Positions 9,501 through 19,292 of a DNA stretch of 25,377 bases are shown piece after piece. Numbering within the stretch: position 1 is the first letter of the stretch; every line of letters starts with the position of its first letter. The notes below the pieces were generated by a model. That model saw nothing but the letters and a program-made list of their open reading frames with translations. It was not told the DNA's origin and searched no databases. The stretch is from Mesotaenium endlicherianum (Eukaryota > Streptophyta > Zygnematophyceae > Zygnematales > Mesotaeniaceae): assembly GCA_009602735.1 (NCBI GenBank), contig WELA01009251.1, positions 1 through 25,377 on the forward strand, in the 5' to 3' direction. A program made the position numbers and the translations under genes.

Positions 9501-10035
9501 CTGGATGTCCGATCTTGATCAAGTATTGCTGCTGTCTCTTGAACTTTCTCATAGCCACTATGTCTTCCACTTTGTACTCCAAATGATCATCTACTATTGT
9601 TGGGGCTGGTGGGGTTGTCACTCGTCCTGGGAACTTGTTGTCCGGTTGCTTATATGGCTTGAAGAGGGTAGCGTGGAATACGGGGTCGATGTGCATAGTC
9701 TTGGGGAGTTCTAGCTTGAAAGCAACCCGGTTGACTTGCTGGATAATCTTGAAGGGTCCCATATACTTGGGAAAGAACTTGCTGCCGGCATGCCTGTGAA
9801 ATATTCTTGGATGATGGTAACACGTTGTCACCCACTCTGTACGTAATTTCTCTTTTGGATCTGTTTGCCACACTTGCTTGAGCATCTTGTGCGTGTTGTA
9901 AAGCTTTCTTGGCTGCTGCAAGGACTACTTCAAATGTCTTCAACTGGGGTGCCGTAACCTTGGTCGTTGTGGGAATGAAATGAGCCATCTTGGTAAGTCT
10001 GTCCACCACCGTTAGTATTGCATTTGACCTCGAGG
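9501..10035 (-). pseudogene. Chromovirus pol remnant: integrase core start, C-terminus, chromodomain first half
   Basis: Read on the minus strand from 10035, the frame begins SNAILTVVDRLTKMAHFIPT, the start of the integrase catalytic core containing its first Asp. It then jumps to sequence typical of the region after the core (AQDAQASVANRSKREITYRV), so most of the DDE core is deleted. Near 9805 a frameshift separates this from the downstream frame, which carries FFPKYMGPFKIIQQVNRVAF and HIDPVFHATLFKPY, the conserved integrase C-terminal region. The frame ends in the first half of a chromodomain (HLEYKVEDIVAMRKFKRQQQ) at the hAT insertion point. The missing core and the frameshift mean the protein is not functional. 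Confidence 0.88.
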
Positions 10036-10761
10036 TGTCACGGGTGAAAGGGGAAAGGGTGCGGGGAGTGCGCCATACACACTCACGCACCCTCACCCGC
10101 GAGTGGAAGCGTGCACGAGGACCTTTTCTAGTTGCATCCACAAGGTGGAGTGGCCTGGTGGTGTGCCACCCTTGCAAGAGAGAGAGGGCTACATAAGAGA
10201 GGAGTGGAAAAGAACTCCCTTTATTAAGAAAAGTCGTGTACAAGTTAAGAAGGTTAGACTAGACTCGAATAAGCTCCCTCTACTTCCTTATGCTTCCCAT
10301 TTATCCATTTAACTCTAAGTGTCCTCTCTAGCAAAGTACCTCCAGAACCCTTTTTTATGGCTCCTTCCATGTAGGTGACCTTGCCTAGTTGGACAAGCTA
10401 GCACACTCATACGCACACAATCACACTCTAGAATATTCTACTACACAATCCACTAACTCCTCACGGAGTTTCTAGAAATTCCACGATCACTTTGGCACTC
10501 TACGTAATTGTACGTACTTTCTGGAACCCTCATGTTTCAATGTCCTACCTCCTGGACTCCAACCGAAATTTTCGTCACTGGACCTGTCCTTGTCACTAAA
10601 TAGAATCTGTGACATTAAAAATTCACTAAAAACTTTCAAAATTCATAACTATCTCAATTCTTGTCCAAATGACTTGAAATAAAAGCCAAAGTTCTTCTAA
10701 AATCACACTCTATGCATATAAAATACCAGAAAGTAACAAACTACACTTTCATAACCTTACA
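10036..10761. mobile_element. 726-bp insert in integrase, probable solo LTR
   Basis: The segment begins TGTCACGGGTG and ends CCTTACA, so it has TG...CA ends. It splits the integrase frame between HIVDLPV (high side) and SNAILTVVDRL (low side). It encodes nothing recognisable. TGTCAC starts are common among plant Ty3-type LTRs. The flanking 5-mers (CGAGG and ACGGG) do not match, so either the duplication has decayed or one boundary is off by a few bases. Confidence 0.6.
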
Positions 10762-11010
10762 ACGGGCAGATCCACGATATGGTCCATTAAGATGCCCGTC
10801 CATTCCATTGAGATGTCCGTCCATTGCCTTTCCGGGATTGGTAGTGGTTGGAGAAGTCCTCCCGCCTTTTGTGATGAGGGCTTGACTCTGTGGCATGTGC
10901 TTCTGCAGTACTCCTTGACTTGCTTAAACATGCCTGGCCAGCAATAAGTCCTGGCTAGAACGCCCGTGGTCTTGAGGATCGGCCATCTTCTTGTGCTACC
11001 AAAGTGCCTA
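10762..11010 (-). pseudogene. Chromovirus integrase N-terminal zinc-finger remnant
   Basis: On the minus strand the frame reads HFGSTRRWPILKTTG, then YCWPGMFKQVKEYCRSTCHR, then KPSSQKAGGLLQPLPIPERQ. This is the HHCC region of a retroelement integrase up to the approach to the catalytic core. A 21-bp in-frame duplication repeats the DISM/DHIV neighbourhood near 10790-10835. The sequence starts only a few bases from the primer-binding site, where gag should be, so an internal deletion has joined the leader to integrase. One zinc-binding His is not obvious. Confidence 0.8.
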
Positions 11011-11022
11011 GCTCCGATACCA
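11011..11022 (-). other. Primer-binding site (initiator tRNA-Met type)
   Basis: On the minus strand TGGTATCGGAGC begins one base after the 5' LTR end. It differs at one position from the common plant TGGTATCAGAGC site, which pairs with the 3' end of initiator tRNA-Met. The same bases could also be read in frame with the adjoining integrase fragment. Confidence 0.75.
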
Positions 11023-11023
11023 C

Positions 11024-11519
11024 GGTAGTGAAACAGATAGATTAAGTACTTAGTAAAATAGAATACTTTATCTATTCAAGACAAGAATCTTTGAACACAA
11101 GTGGTAGCCTCTTGAAAGAGAGATGGCTTCTTGAAAGTTAATATATTTCTGGAATTTTGTAAGTACAAGAGTGATTCTAAAATGCCTTGTATGCTCTAGC
11201 TCTTGTTTATATACTTGCTACGTAAGTAATTTCTAGGTAGGTGCGTGTTGATGTGTTGGCACCCAACACATTCCAAAACATGACACTTCTTTCTAGAATA
11301 ATGTACGCATGTCCTTTTGACTTAAAAATGGCATATTTGACTTTTGCCACATGGAGTTCTTCTAGGTCCTTCCTCTAACTTTGAAAATGCCTCAGAAGGT
11401 TCAAAGGACATGAACCAAGTCACTAGAGTATCTATTCACACTTGAATCCACACAAACTTACTTAAAAAATACTCAAAAGTATAAAAACAAGCTAATATAT
11501 TATAACCCATATCATTACA
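11024..11519 (-). repeat. 5' LTR of the chromovirus
   Basis: This 496-bp LTR is homologous throughout to 2078-2581. Read on the minus strand it carries a TATATAAA box at 11206-11213 and the same upstream palindrome as the other copy. Its terminal bases have diverged (GGTAGTGA and TCATTACA). The many differences between the two LTRs indicate an old insertion. Confidence 0.9.
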
Positions 11520-11524
11520 AAGTT

Positions 11525-11860
11525 TGCCAGGTCATTCAACTCCCTAGTGGACATTGAGTTATCTACTGATTGCCCTTTCTTAGAACGAGCTGGGGGTTGC
11601 TGGACTTTGAGCTACTAATCTCCATTTGGCCCGCATTCTTTGCCCATTCAACAAAAGCGTGCTTCCCCTTTGAGAAATAGTCTTGTCTTCTCCTCTTGTT
11701 TGCCTTCATCTCTGGTTCCTGTCCTTGAGGCCTCCATTAAGCCTGGAGTCCCAGGGGCAATACGAGGTGCAGGATGAGAAGCCCATCTATTCCATAGCGG
11801 AATTTATCTAGGTCAGCCCGGTCATACTCCTGGTTCTCATTGGTCATAGTTGTCTACCAC
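11525..11860 (-). pseudogene. Decayed unknown coding frame, proximal half
   Basis: A minus-strand frame reads QQPPARSKKGQSVDNSMSTR then ELNDLANL up to the LTR boundary, and continues as LIQALFEEE at 2072. The match in frame across the insertion, at the target duplication, shows that one reading frame was interrupted. Further upstream (to about 11860, with DRADLDKFRYGID) the frame is broken by stops or shifts. I do not recognise the family; a gag-like repeat protein is one possibility. Confidence 0.5.
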
Positions 11861-13383
11861 CAATCTGTTGGCTGCTGATAACAGTCCAGCTCATGCACGT
11901 ACTTCTTCAGTTCGCAGAGAACCAATGAGGGACAACGCTATACAGATTCTCACCATTTGGGGAGATATGTGGAGGCTTGTCTTCCGACGCTTGCTCTCTC
12001 CACGGGTTCTCAGGTGGCTCCGAAGTCTCACGCCTTCATGGACTCTCACATGAGTCAGAGCTTTTGACATGCTGTATATTCTACCAATTTTCAAGTGCAT
12101 ATACAGTTGGAACTCACCGGCTCCCCTTCCAGGTTGAGTACCGGCAGACCTCACAAGCCTCAATCTCCAATGTGCTTGGAGATTCTTGTTCACCTGAACC
12201 AATTCAAGTTCTCAGAAGTAGGACAGAAGCGTCTTACTTCTAGATGGGCTTTCGTCCAAGTTGAAGGGTACACAAGTGAACAGATTCTAATTTGCAAAAA
12301 TCACGTCTAAGCAAATCACAAGCAACACCAAGTCTCAGAGAAAATTGCCCTTCAGGCTTTCGCTTCACATTCACAAAGTCACAGCTTACAAAATTTTGTA
12401 TTATAGCATCTATGCCGGCCTGGCTTGAGTCTTCCGCTCAAAACCGCGCCAAACAATTCTTCACTGCTAGCTAGACTCACTCGGTTTTCCATTGAGGGCT
12501 CTAATCTTGCTAACTTTGCTCTTGCTTTCAACAATACGACAATAGAGACTTCTGAGAACTTAGAAGCTAACACATCACTCACCATTTTATGTGCTTTTTG
12601 CACGCTTATGGTGTTTAGTCCAAATCTATGTTAGAACTCCTAGCAGATCCTGTCTCCGAGCTCTCCCTATCCTTCTAACAAAAATTTCTTCTTGGGAACT
12701 CTAGCTCACATTCTTTCTACGAAACAAAGCGTGAGATAGAGGCAGAGATTTTCAGCGTCGGCAAAAGCGTGTCGCCTTGGCACCTTGGGGCCTTGGTAGC
12801 TCCTTTCTCCTTCTCCTTCGCGCCTGTTTTCCTTCTTCACTTTGCTCTCTTTCTTCTTCACCTTGGTGATTTCTTGGCATAAATGTGCAAGGGCAAATGA
12901 GGGCAGAGTGTACGAGGCCCGTGCCTATCTCAAGCACCATGCAAGCTGGCCTCTTTCGAGGTTGCCGTGACTTAGTCACGCTTGCATGCATGCATGTTCC
13001 ACCTCGTGGACGTCAGTGCATGTCTACAATTATGTTGCGTCACTTAGCCTGCATGTAAGCCTCGTGACGGTTGCGCGTGACGACTTAACTTCCCAGTCAG
13101 CGCACGCCTTTGTGGCCATGGAGCCCATGTCTCCTGAGTTGTGGCAGCTCCACCTAAGGGTTTCCGCCGAGTTGGCCTGCTGACTCAGCGTGGCCCTACT
13201 CGTCCATCACTAAGCTAGGTGCTGGGTCAGCTTCCTCGACGTGGCAACTGCTGAAATGAACCAGTTGCAAGTTCTGATGGGGTCAACCTTCCAGCTGACC
13301 TGCCTGTCAAATCCCCACTCATTCGTTGAGTGTGGCTTTTAACTTAACGGAGTCACCCTCAAGCGTGACTGACCTAGATTTAC
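11861..13383. other. Unassigned region upstream of U1-70K
   Basis: No supported gene is seen. Several short frames exist on both strands (for example minus 11891-12202 and minus 12379-12603) without recognisable domains. A pyrimidine-rich stretch occupies 12790-12880. It is probably decayed repeat grading into the U1-70K upstream region. Confidence 0.4.
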
Positions 13384-13876
13384 TTGCATACAATCTGGTC
13401 GGTGAGTCAATGCTGGCTATTCGTACCTGGCAGTACGTGTGGCCGCCGTGACTTGCGCCACTCGTACTGTGCCGTCCAACTGGTACCAATCGCGAGAAGA
13501 CCTAAGTTCCCACACTTCGCCTCCTTCGAATGCTTGAAGGGCGAGCCGGTGCGCTTTAAGTATCCATGTCCCGACAGGTGCCCGACGGCGTCAATGCTCC
13601 GTTGTTTTTTGGGCCGAGTTTATTTGCGTGAAAGGCCCCTTCACTTTCTGCGAGTTGTACGCTTGGAAGTTGGCAATTGCCTCGGGCTGAAGTCGCGAAG
13701 TCCGCGATCAGCAATATGGACAATTTGAACCAAAATTGAATCTTCTCGTCCGTCCTTCAGCTTTGTCTGTTGGTTTATTTGTTATAGATGGTGTTTCAGG
13801 GCGTTCCTTGTTAGATCGCGAAAGGCTTGGATGCCAAACTCTAAGGATCTACAGACGTGAAGATAAGCAGGACACC
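13384..13876 (+). promoter_or_regulatory. Probable U1-70K promoter/5' UTR region
   Basis: This is the segment immediately upstream of the U1-70K start. A CCAAT word occurs near 13482. No convincing TATA box or transcription start can be fixed from sequence alone. The ATG context, ACACCATGG, is favourable. Confidence 0.4.
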
Positions 13877-16800
13877 ATGGGTAGTTATGACAGGAACGCT
13901 GCTGCAGATCCTGGGCGAAGCAAGGCTCAAAATCGTGCGACTGTGCAGCAGCTGAAGTTGGTATGTATAGGTGACTGTTTGCCCAGTGGATTGTTACTCC
14001 GCTTATCGGAACATAGATAACCCAGTGTAAGTAAGGCTGTTTTGGTTTAGGTTAGAATGCTCACGTCAGTAGTGCTTAAAGTTGACACGTTAGGGGTCGT
14101 TTTGACATTTTTCTGAGCTGGTCGCAGATTGGACAAAGTCATCAAACTGGGCTTACAGTCAATCTGCTGAAGTTGTTCGAACCAAGACCTCCTCTGGATT
14201 ATAAGCCTCCAATCGAGAAGCGGAAGCTTCCTTCATATGGCGGTAAGGGGTGCAGGATATGAACTGAAAGTCATATAAGCCCTGAAACCCTCTTTCCATG
14301 GCGTCCGGTCAGGTTCATGTCGGCAATGGTTGATAGGCTTCGGCCTATCCTCAAGTCATATTTGGTTTTGAATTCATGAATGTCTGTCATATGAGCTAGT
14401 TTGATGGATAACCTATGTGGTTGTTTATGTGTGACATACAGACTTGTATTAAAGAGGGGCCATGTAGTTCGTCTACTAGCTTCAAGTGATTGCAATTGCT
14501 GGCCTGCTGGTGGGCTTGAGATTTGTCCTTAGTAGGTTGAAGCATCTTCTTTAACATTCGTTTTGTCCCGAAGGGATGCTTTGCTAATGGGAGGTAATAT
14601 AGAGCAATTCTAGGCATGTCGTCAAACATATACCTGTGTACGTGGATGCAGGTATTGCCCAGTGCGTGGCTGAATTTGCCAATCCTGGTGAGCCAGAGTA
14701 TGCTCCCCCTGTGACCAAGGGGGAAACTTCTGTAAGTGGCTCTCCCTCACAGCTTCAACTTTCTCTGCTATGCTGAGGCAATTTAGACTTTCCGCTAACT
14801 GGAGATACCTGCTATGCTGGAGAGCTCTTCTCCTCTGCCTTGTTACTCAGTCCACCTGGACAGATAGGTCTAGCACTCAAGCATGACTGCTGATCACATT
14901 TTGCTACTTGCAAAGTGCTGCTTTTTTAGTTTTTTAGACATAGGAAGCCAGTAAGATAGGGTTTAGACAAACCCCCCTTGACGTTTCAACTGTCATGACT
15001 GGCACTAAGGAACCTGCACTATCTTCTTACCATCCTTTACAATGCCTTGGAAACCCTGAGCCAAAAACAATTGTGGCATGTGAAGCGGGAGAGAACCCCC
15101 CTTGAGGCTGTCAAAGTTGTCCTAAATTCCTCTCTGTAACTTTTGCCATTTTCATTCCTTCTGTTCCTTCTTGCTCTCCTGGGTCATATTTTCTGGGTGC
15201 GTTCTTACGGCCTGTAATTTGATATGGCTAATTCTTGGACGCACTCTGAAGCAGACCAGGCAGAGTAAAATTTGCAGGTTTATTGCTTCTGACGGTCATT
15301 GGTGTGCTGATGTGCTGGTTTTGCCTGGTGTCTCTGAGTACTGCCTGCCAGGTGCAAAAGAAGGCCCGCATCCGCGCGGCCAAGCTGGCAGAAGGAGAGC
15401 GCAAGGTTCAAGAGGAGCTAGAGAAGTGTAAGAAGGCCACTTCTGCCCTGCAAGCCAAGTACTTGGAGGAAATGTTGGAGTTTGGAATCTTATGCTGTGG
15501 GCATGCAGACTGACCCTGGGGTTTTCACCCGGCCTGTGCAGACGATCCGAATAACGACCCCAACATCGAAGGAGATCCGTATAAGACGCTGTTTGTGGCC
15601 AGAGTTGTAAGCCCCTCCCCGAACCTCGCCTGCTCATTTCTTTGTTGATGCCAATGTGTATCCCCATGTTGCGATTGTGAGAGAGGTTCAAACACAAGGT
15701 ATGAACAAAGTGTGCCTTCAGTCCCTTCCGCTTCAAACTGCCGACCTATCTGATTGTGTGTGTGTGGTTGGTCAATAAGGCCGTCATTGAATGATGCCCG
15801 CGGGTCCACATGGACTAACTCTCAACTCATGAGAGTGTAGTGCAGTTACCGTCTCTTCAAGAACTGCCCGGTCACGGAGCTTCCTTCTCTGTCTTGCTCT
15901 TCCGTTTGTCTGCTTTCTGCGCTTGCTTCAGCTCTCGCTCTTGTCGAGGAGCAACCCTAATTGACCTCCCTTGCCCAAATCTGGGCAACGCCAAGCAGCC
16001 AAGGTGTCTTTCTGCCCGTCCCTCTTTGACGTGGTTCTGCTGTGCGTGGTTTTCTTCAATGTGTCTGCATGTGTGCAGAGCTATGAGACGACAGAGACCA
16101 AGGTCAAGCGCGAGTTCGAGGCGTATGGCCCCATCAAGAAGGTAACGCCTAGAGTGCGCTTGCGCCTGCTCCTGTTCCTGCTCCTATGCCTGACTAGTTA
16201 TATCTATGCCCGGCTATTCGTTGGCTTACTTTGGGACTCTGTGGCGCTCCGGCAGGCTTGCAGGGTTGCTGGCTTGCTGGCCTGTCGAGTGACTGCAAAG
16301 TTCAGTGTGAGCGACATATCAGGCTGGTCTGCTGTGTGGTGGAGGGGTGGAGGGTTGGAGGAGGCCTGACTGGCCTGAAGCATCACATTTATGTCATAGT
16401 TTTAGGAGCAGATGGATATTGCTCCTCAGTGTGCGGACGTGTATGACGGTATGCTGAGATGCAGGCCTGCGTGTTCGTGTGCCTGTGCATGTGCTGCTCG
16501 CAGATTCGGATGGTGTCTGACAAGAATTCCGGAAAGCCGCGGGGATACGCGTTTGTGGAGTTCCAGCACACGCGCGACATGAAGAGTATGCTCCCTCCCG
16601 CCTCTTTCTCTCTCTCTCTCTCTCTCCCTCTCCGTGCTGCTCTGTGGCTGCTACCTCGCCCCTCGTCCCTGTCAAGACTGGTGCTTGCTCAAGCCAGTTC
16701 AGCTGTGCTTGAAGTCAGGTGGCAATAATGCCTGGGAGCGTGCTGCACCATTTGCCAGAGAAACAGTTCAGTCCCAGCCAGCTACTGGCTCTAGCCTCTC

Positions 16801-19292
16801 TGACGATGTTGCATCAGCCCAGCCTAGCCTATCCTTGCCGGCTGGAATCAGCCCCATTCGTCACTTGAGGGTTGCTTTGGGGCTCGCTTGACCAGATTTT
16901 GGGAAAGTGCAATCCGCCCGTCTGCTCGACTTTAGGGAAGCTTGCTCTCGGAGGGCGCGTGCACGTAGTATCTGCCGGCAGGGGGAGAGTGTCCTATGAG
17001 ACTGGCCCCATGTTGGAACGATGTTCTGACTGTGGGGGGGAGAGTGCCGGGTGCGCAGCCGCATACAAGCAGGCAGATGGGCGCAAGATCGACAATCGGA
17101 GGGTGATTGTCGACGTTGAGCGTGGGCGCACTGTCCCCAACTGGCGCCCCAGGAGGCTCGGGGGAGGCTTGGGATCGACACGCATTGGCGGCGATGAAGT
17201 CAATCAGCGGCACTCGGGCAGGTATAGCCCTACAGGCACAGCCGCGCACCTCACAGAAAGCTGCTGCGGCAGAGCTGGTGTCTGTTGCGCTGCCTTCTTC
17301 CAGCTGCATGGGACTGGACTGAGGCCCGCTAGCTGTAACAGTGGCGTGGAGTTGTACCCCCACGTGGGCATGCACCCATATAACTGCGTCTGGTTTTTTT
17401 CGGCTCCCTTTCATTGCTAGACACTCTTGGAGCATATGCACGGAGAGGGAGGTACCTCTGAATGCCAAAAAAGGAGAGGGAAGGCTGCCTGTTGTGCTCT
17501 ATGTGTTAGTCTTACTGGGATGTAGCTAAGTAGCCAGCTGGCTAGCTGCCTGCCTACCTGGGCTGGGCGAGTCTGGGCTGAGCTGGGATACGTGCACACG
17601 CTCGTCCCTGTTTCTTGTGCTCTGTTTGTGTCGTGTGGCGTCTGTGAGATTCAGGCATGTCCAGTAATGAGCGGCATGCACAAGCTGTGCTTGGGAGCTG
17701 AGGAGTGTGCGCTGGCCCTTCTTCAGCCACCAGAGACAGCCTTGGAGAGGGAGGGGACCTTTGAAGGCTGAGCGAGGCTGGCTTGAAGTCAGGCAGTCTG
17801 TTAGGGTTCGCCCTCATGTCCAGAGAGGAGGACCGCCGTGCGGTCTGTGCCTGTTGAAATGGCACAGCATGCGCGCTGGTAACGAGACAGCTGATGCGCA
17901 CTGAGTGTACTTTCCAGAGGTCTTCTGGGTCAGAGCAGCCGGTGCAGCAGAGGAGGGCGGGGGGGCTTTCTGGGATCTCTCTGGGACTTTTGAGGCAGTG
18001 GTTGGAATTTGTGACATTCAGAAATATTTGTTGCATGCGACTGCGGAGCTGGATATATGAATGTTGACGCGGGGCAGGAGTTGAACTGCGTTGTGCAGGG
18101 AACCGCAAGTGCTGACGGCGAATACGCCCAAGACTGAGGGCAGGCCTCCTGCTGCCCACGAGGAGCGGGCCCCGCCCGAAGAAAGGGAAAGGTTAGTTGC
18201 CTCTCCCCGGGGCAGGCGAGACACCTGGCTGGACCCAGAGCTCTGCTGCTGCTTGTTATTGATAGTGAGCCCCCCTATTGGGGGTTGGGTCTGCGGCTGC
18301 TGAAGTTGGACAAGCCCTCACCCACACACACTCATGCCCCAGCTTTACTCTTTCTTGTCCCCTTGTTTCTTTGCTGCTGGTTTTGCAGTTCGCCTGATTG
18401 TTGCTGGCTTGCACACATCCTCTGATGTGTACGATTGTGCTTCATTTTTCTCTTTTTTCGAGGGGGGGGAAGGGAAAGGCTTGCTTGAGTTTGTCAATGC
18501 CTGCAGTGTGGCATGCATACACACACAGCCTCAAGGCTCTGCCCCTTGCCCGTTGTGGCTGTGAGCCCAAGCTCCATGTTCTGGCCTTGTAAGCGTTGGT
18601 GCGGTTGTAAGCTGCATGTATTGGGAAGTACTGAGGAGTCAGCTGTCTTGTGCGTCATGCTTCGCATAAGTTGTATATGTCATGCATGCTTTAGCCATGC
18701 ACGTGGAAGACGGTGCTGGTGCGGTTCGTGGGAGAAGCGCCAGTCTGTCTCTTCAGCCATGTGTGCGCGTGCGTGCGTGTGTGTGTGTCTGTATTTGTGT
18801 GTGTGTGTGTGGGCGCACGCGCATGCGCTGCTCTGCAGAGAGAGGGAGAAGCCGGAGAGGGACGAGAGGCCCCCTGCCGAGCGGCGCGACGTTGTCATGG
18901 AGGATGGCGAGAGGCTCGACCTGGAGAGGCAGCCGGAGCCTGAACGCGAGCGCGAGCGCGAGCGTGAGAGGGGGGAGAGGGACCGTGAGCGCGAGCGCGG
19001 GGGTTATGGAGACCGCGAGCGTGAGCGCGGGGTTGGTTATGGCGACCGCGAGAGGCTGCGCGAGAGCGGGAAGGACAGGGAGAGGGAGAGAGATCGCGAC
19101 CCGCGCGGCGGCTTTGGCGGCGGTGGCAGCGAGCGGGACAGGGACCGCGAGCGCGAGCGGCGCCACAGAGACCGCGAGCGCCCTTCGCGTGGCGGCGGGG
19201 ACAGGGGCGACAGAGATCGCGAGCGAGAGCGCGACCGCCGGGGAGACCGCGGCGAGCGGTCGCATTCGCGCGACCATGAACGCGAACGGTGA
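13877..19292 (+). CDS. U1-70K: U1 snRNP 70-kDa protein, plant type
   Basis: Ten coding exons join in phase: 13877-13960, 14128-14242, 14652-14731, 15352-15427, 15542-15606, 16079-16141, 16504-16585, 17059-17221, 18099-18191 and 18839-19292. They total 424 residues, close to the roughly 430 of the Arabidopsis protein; all introns are GT-AG. The N-terminus ([33 protein letters not shown]) is the plant U1-70K signature. The RRM has RNP2 LFVARV (135-140) and RNP1 RGYAFVEF (174-181), followed by [20 protein letters not shown]. The tail from about 243 is dense in Arg-Glu/Arg-Asp. The protein binds U1 snRNA stem-loop I and helps define 5' splice sites in the nucleus. The terminal CGG-TGA overlaps a consensus donor (GTGAGT at 19289), so a further exon is possible. 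Confidence 0.97.
16602..16632 (+). repeat. CT microsatellite in U1-70K intron 7
   Basis: A run of CT dinucleotides lies just inside intron 7, shortly after its donor. It is probably a simple repeat only. Confidence 0.8.
17222..18098 (+). other. U1-70K intron 8 (877 bp, between RRM and Arg-rich tail)
   Basis: This is the largest intron of the gene and separates the complete RRM from the Arg-rich tail. If it is retained, translation would continue 66 codons from the end of exon 8 and stop at 17418-17420, giving an RRM-only protein of about 308 residues. In Arabidopsis a long U1-70K intron is known to be retained with a comparable truncating effect; whether the position is homologous was not tested. 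Confidence 0.75.
18761..18812 (+). repeat. GT/GC-alternating microsatellite before U1-70K exon 10
   Basis: A mixed GTGTGCGCGTGCGTGTGT run ends about 26 bp before the exon 10 acceptor (CTCTGCAG, exon from 18839). It occupies the place where a pyrimidine tract is normally found. Confidence 0.85.

Larger units (their letters stand above)
2078..11519 (-). mobile_element. Ty3/gypsy-type LTR retrotransposon (chromovirus), degenerate and nested
   Basis: Two long direct repeats (2078-2581 and 11024-11519) bound the element. A TGGTATCGGAGC primer-binding site lies next to the upper LTR and a G-rich polypurine tract next to the lower one, so the element reads on the minus strand. The flanking 5-mers are AAGTC (2073-2077) and AAGTT (11520-11524), a one-mismatch target duplication. 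Between the LTRs remain an integrase zinc-finger region, the start of the integrase core, the integrase C-terminus and a chromodomain, in pol order. Protease, reverse transcriptase and RNase H are absent. Removing the hAT and the solo-LTR-like insert leaves only about 1.8 kb of internal sequence, so the element is internally deleted and cannot be autonomous. The chromodomain places it among chromoviruses. Confidence 0.9.

Noticed and set aside
16932..17468. 178-codon minus-strand frame
   Set aside because: It is antisense to the U1-70K RRM exon 8 and its intron, without a recognisable domain.
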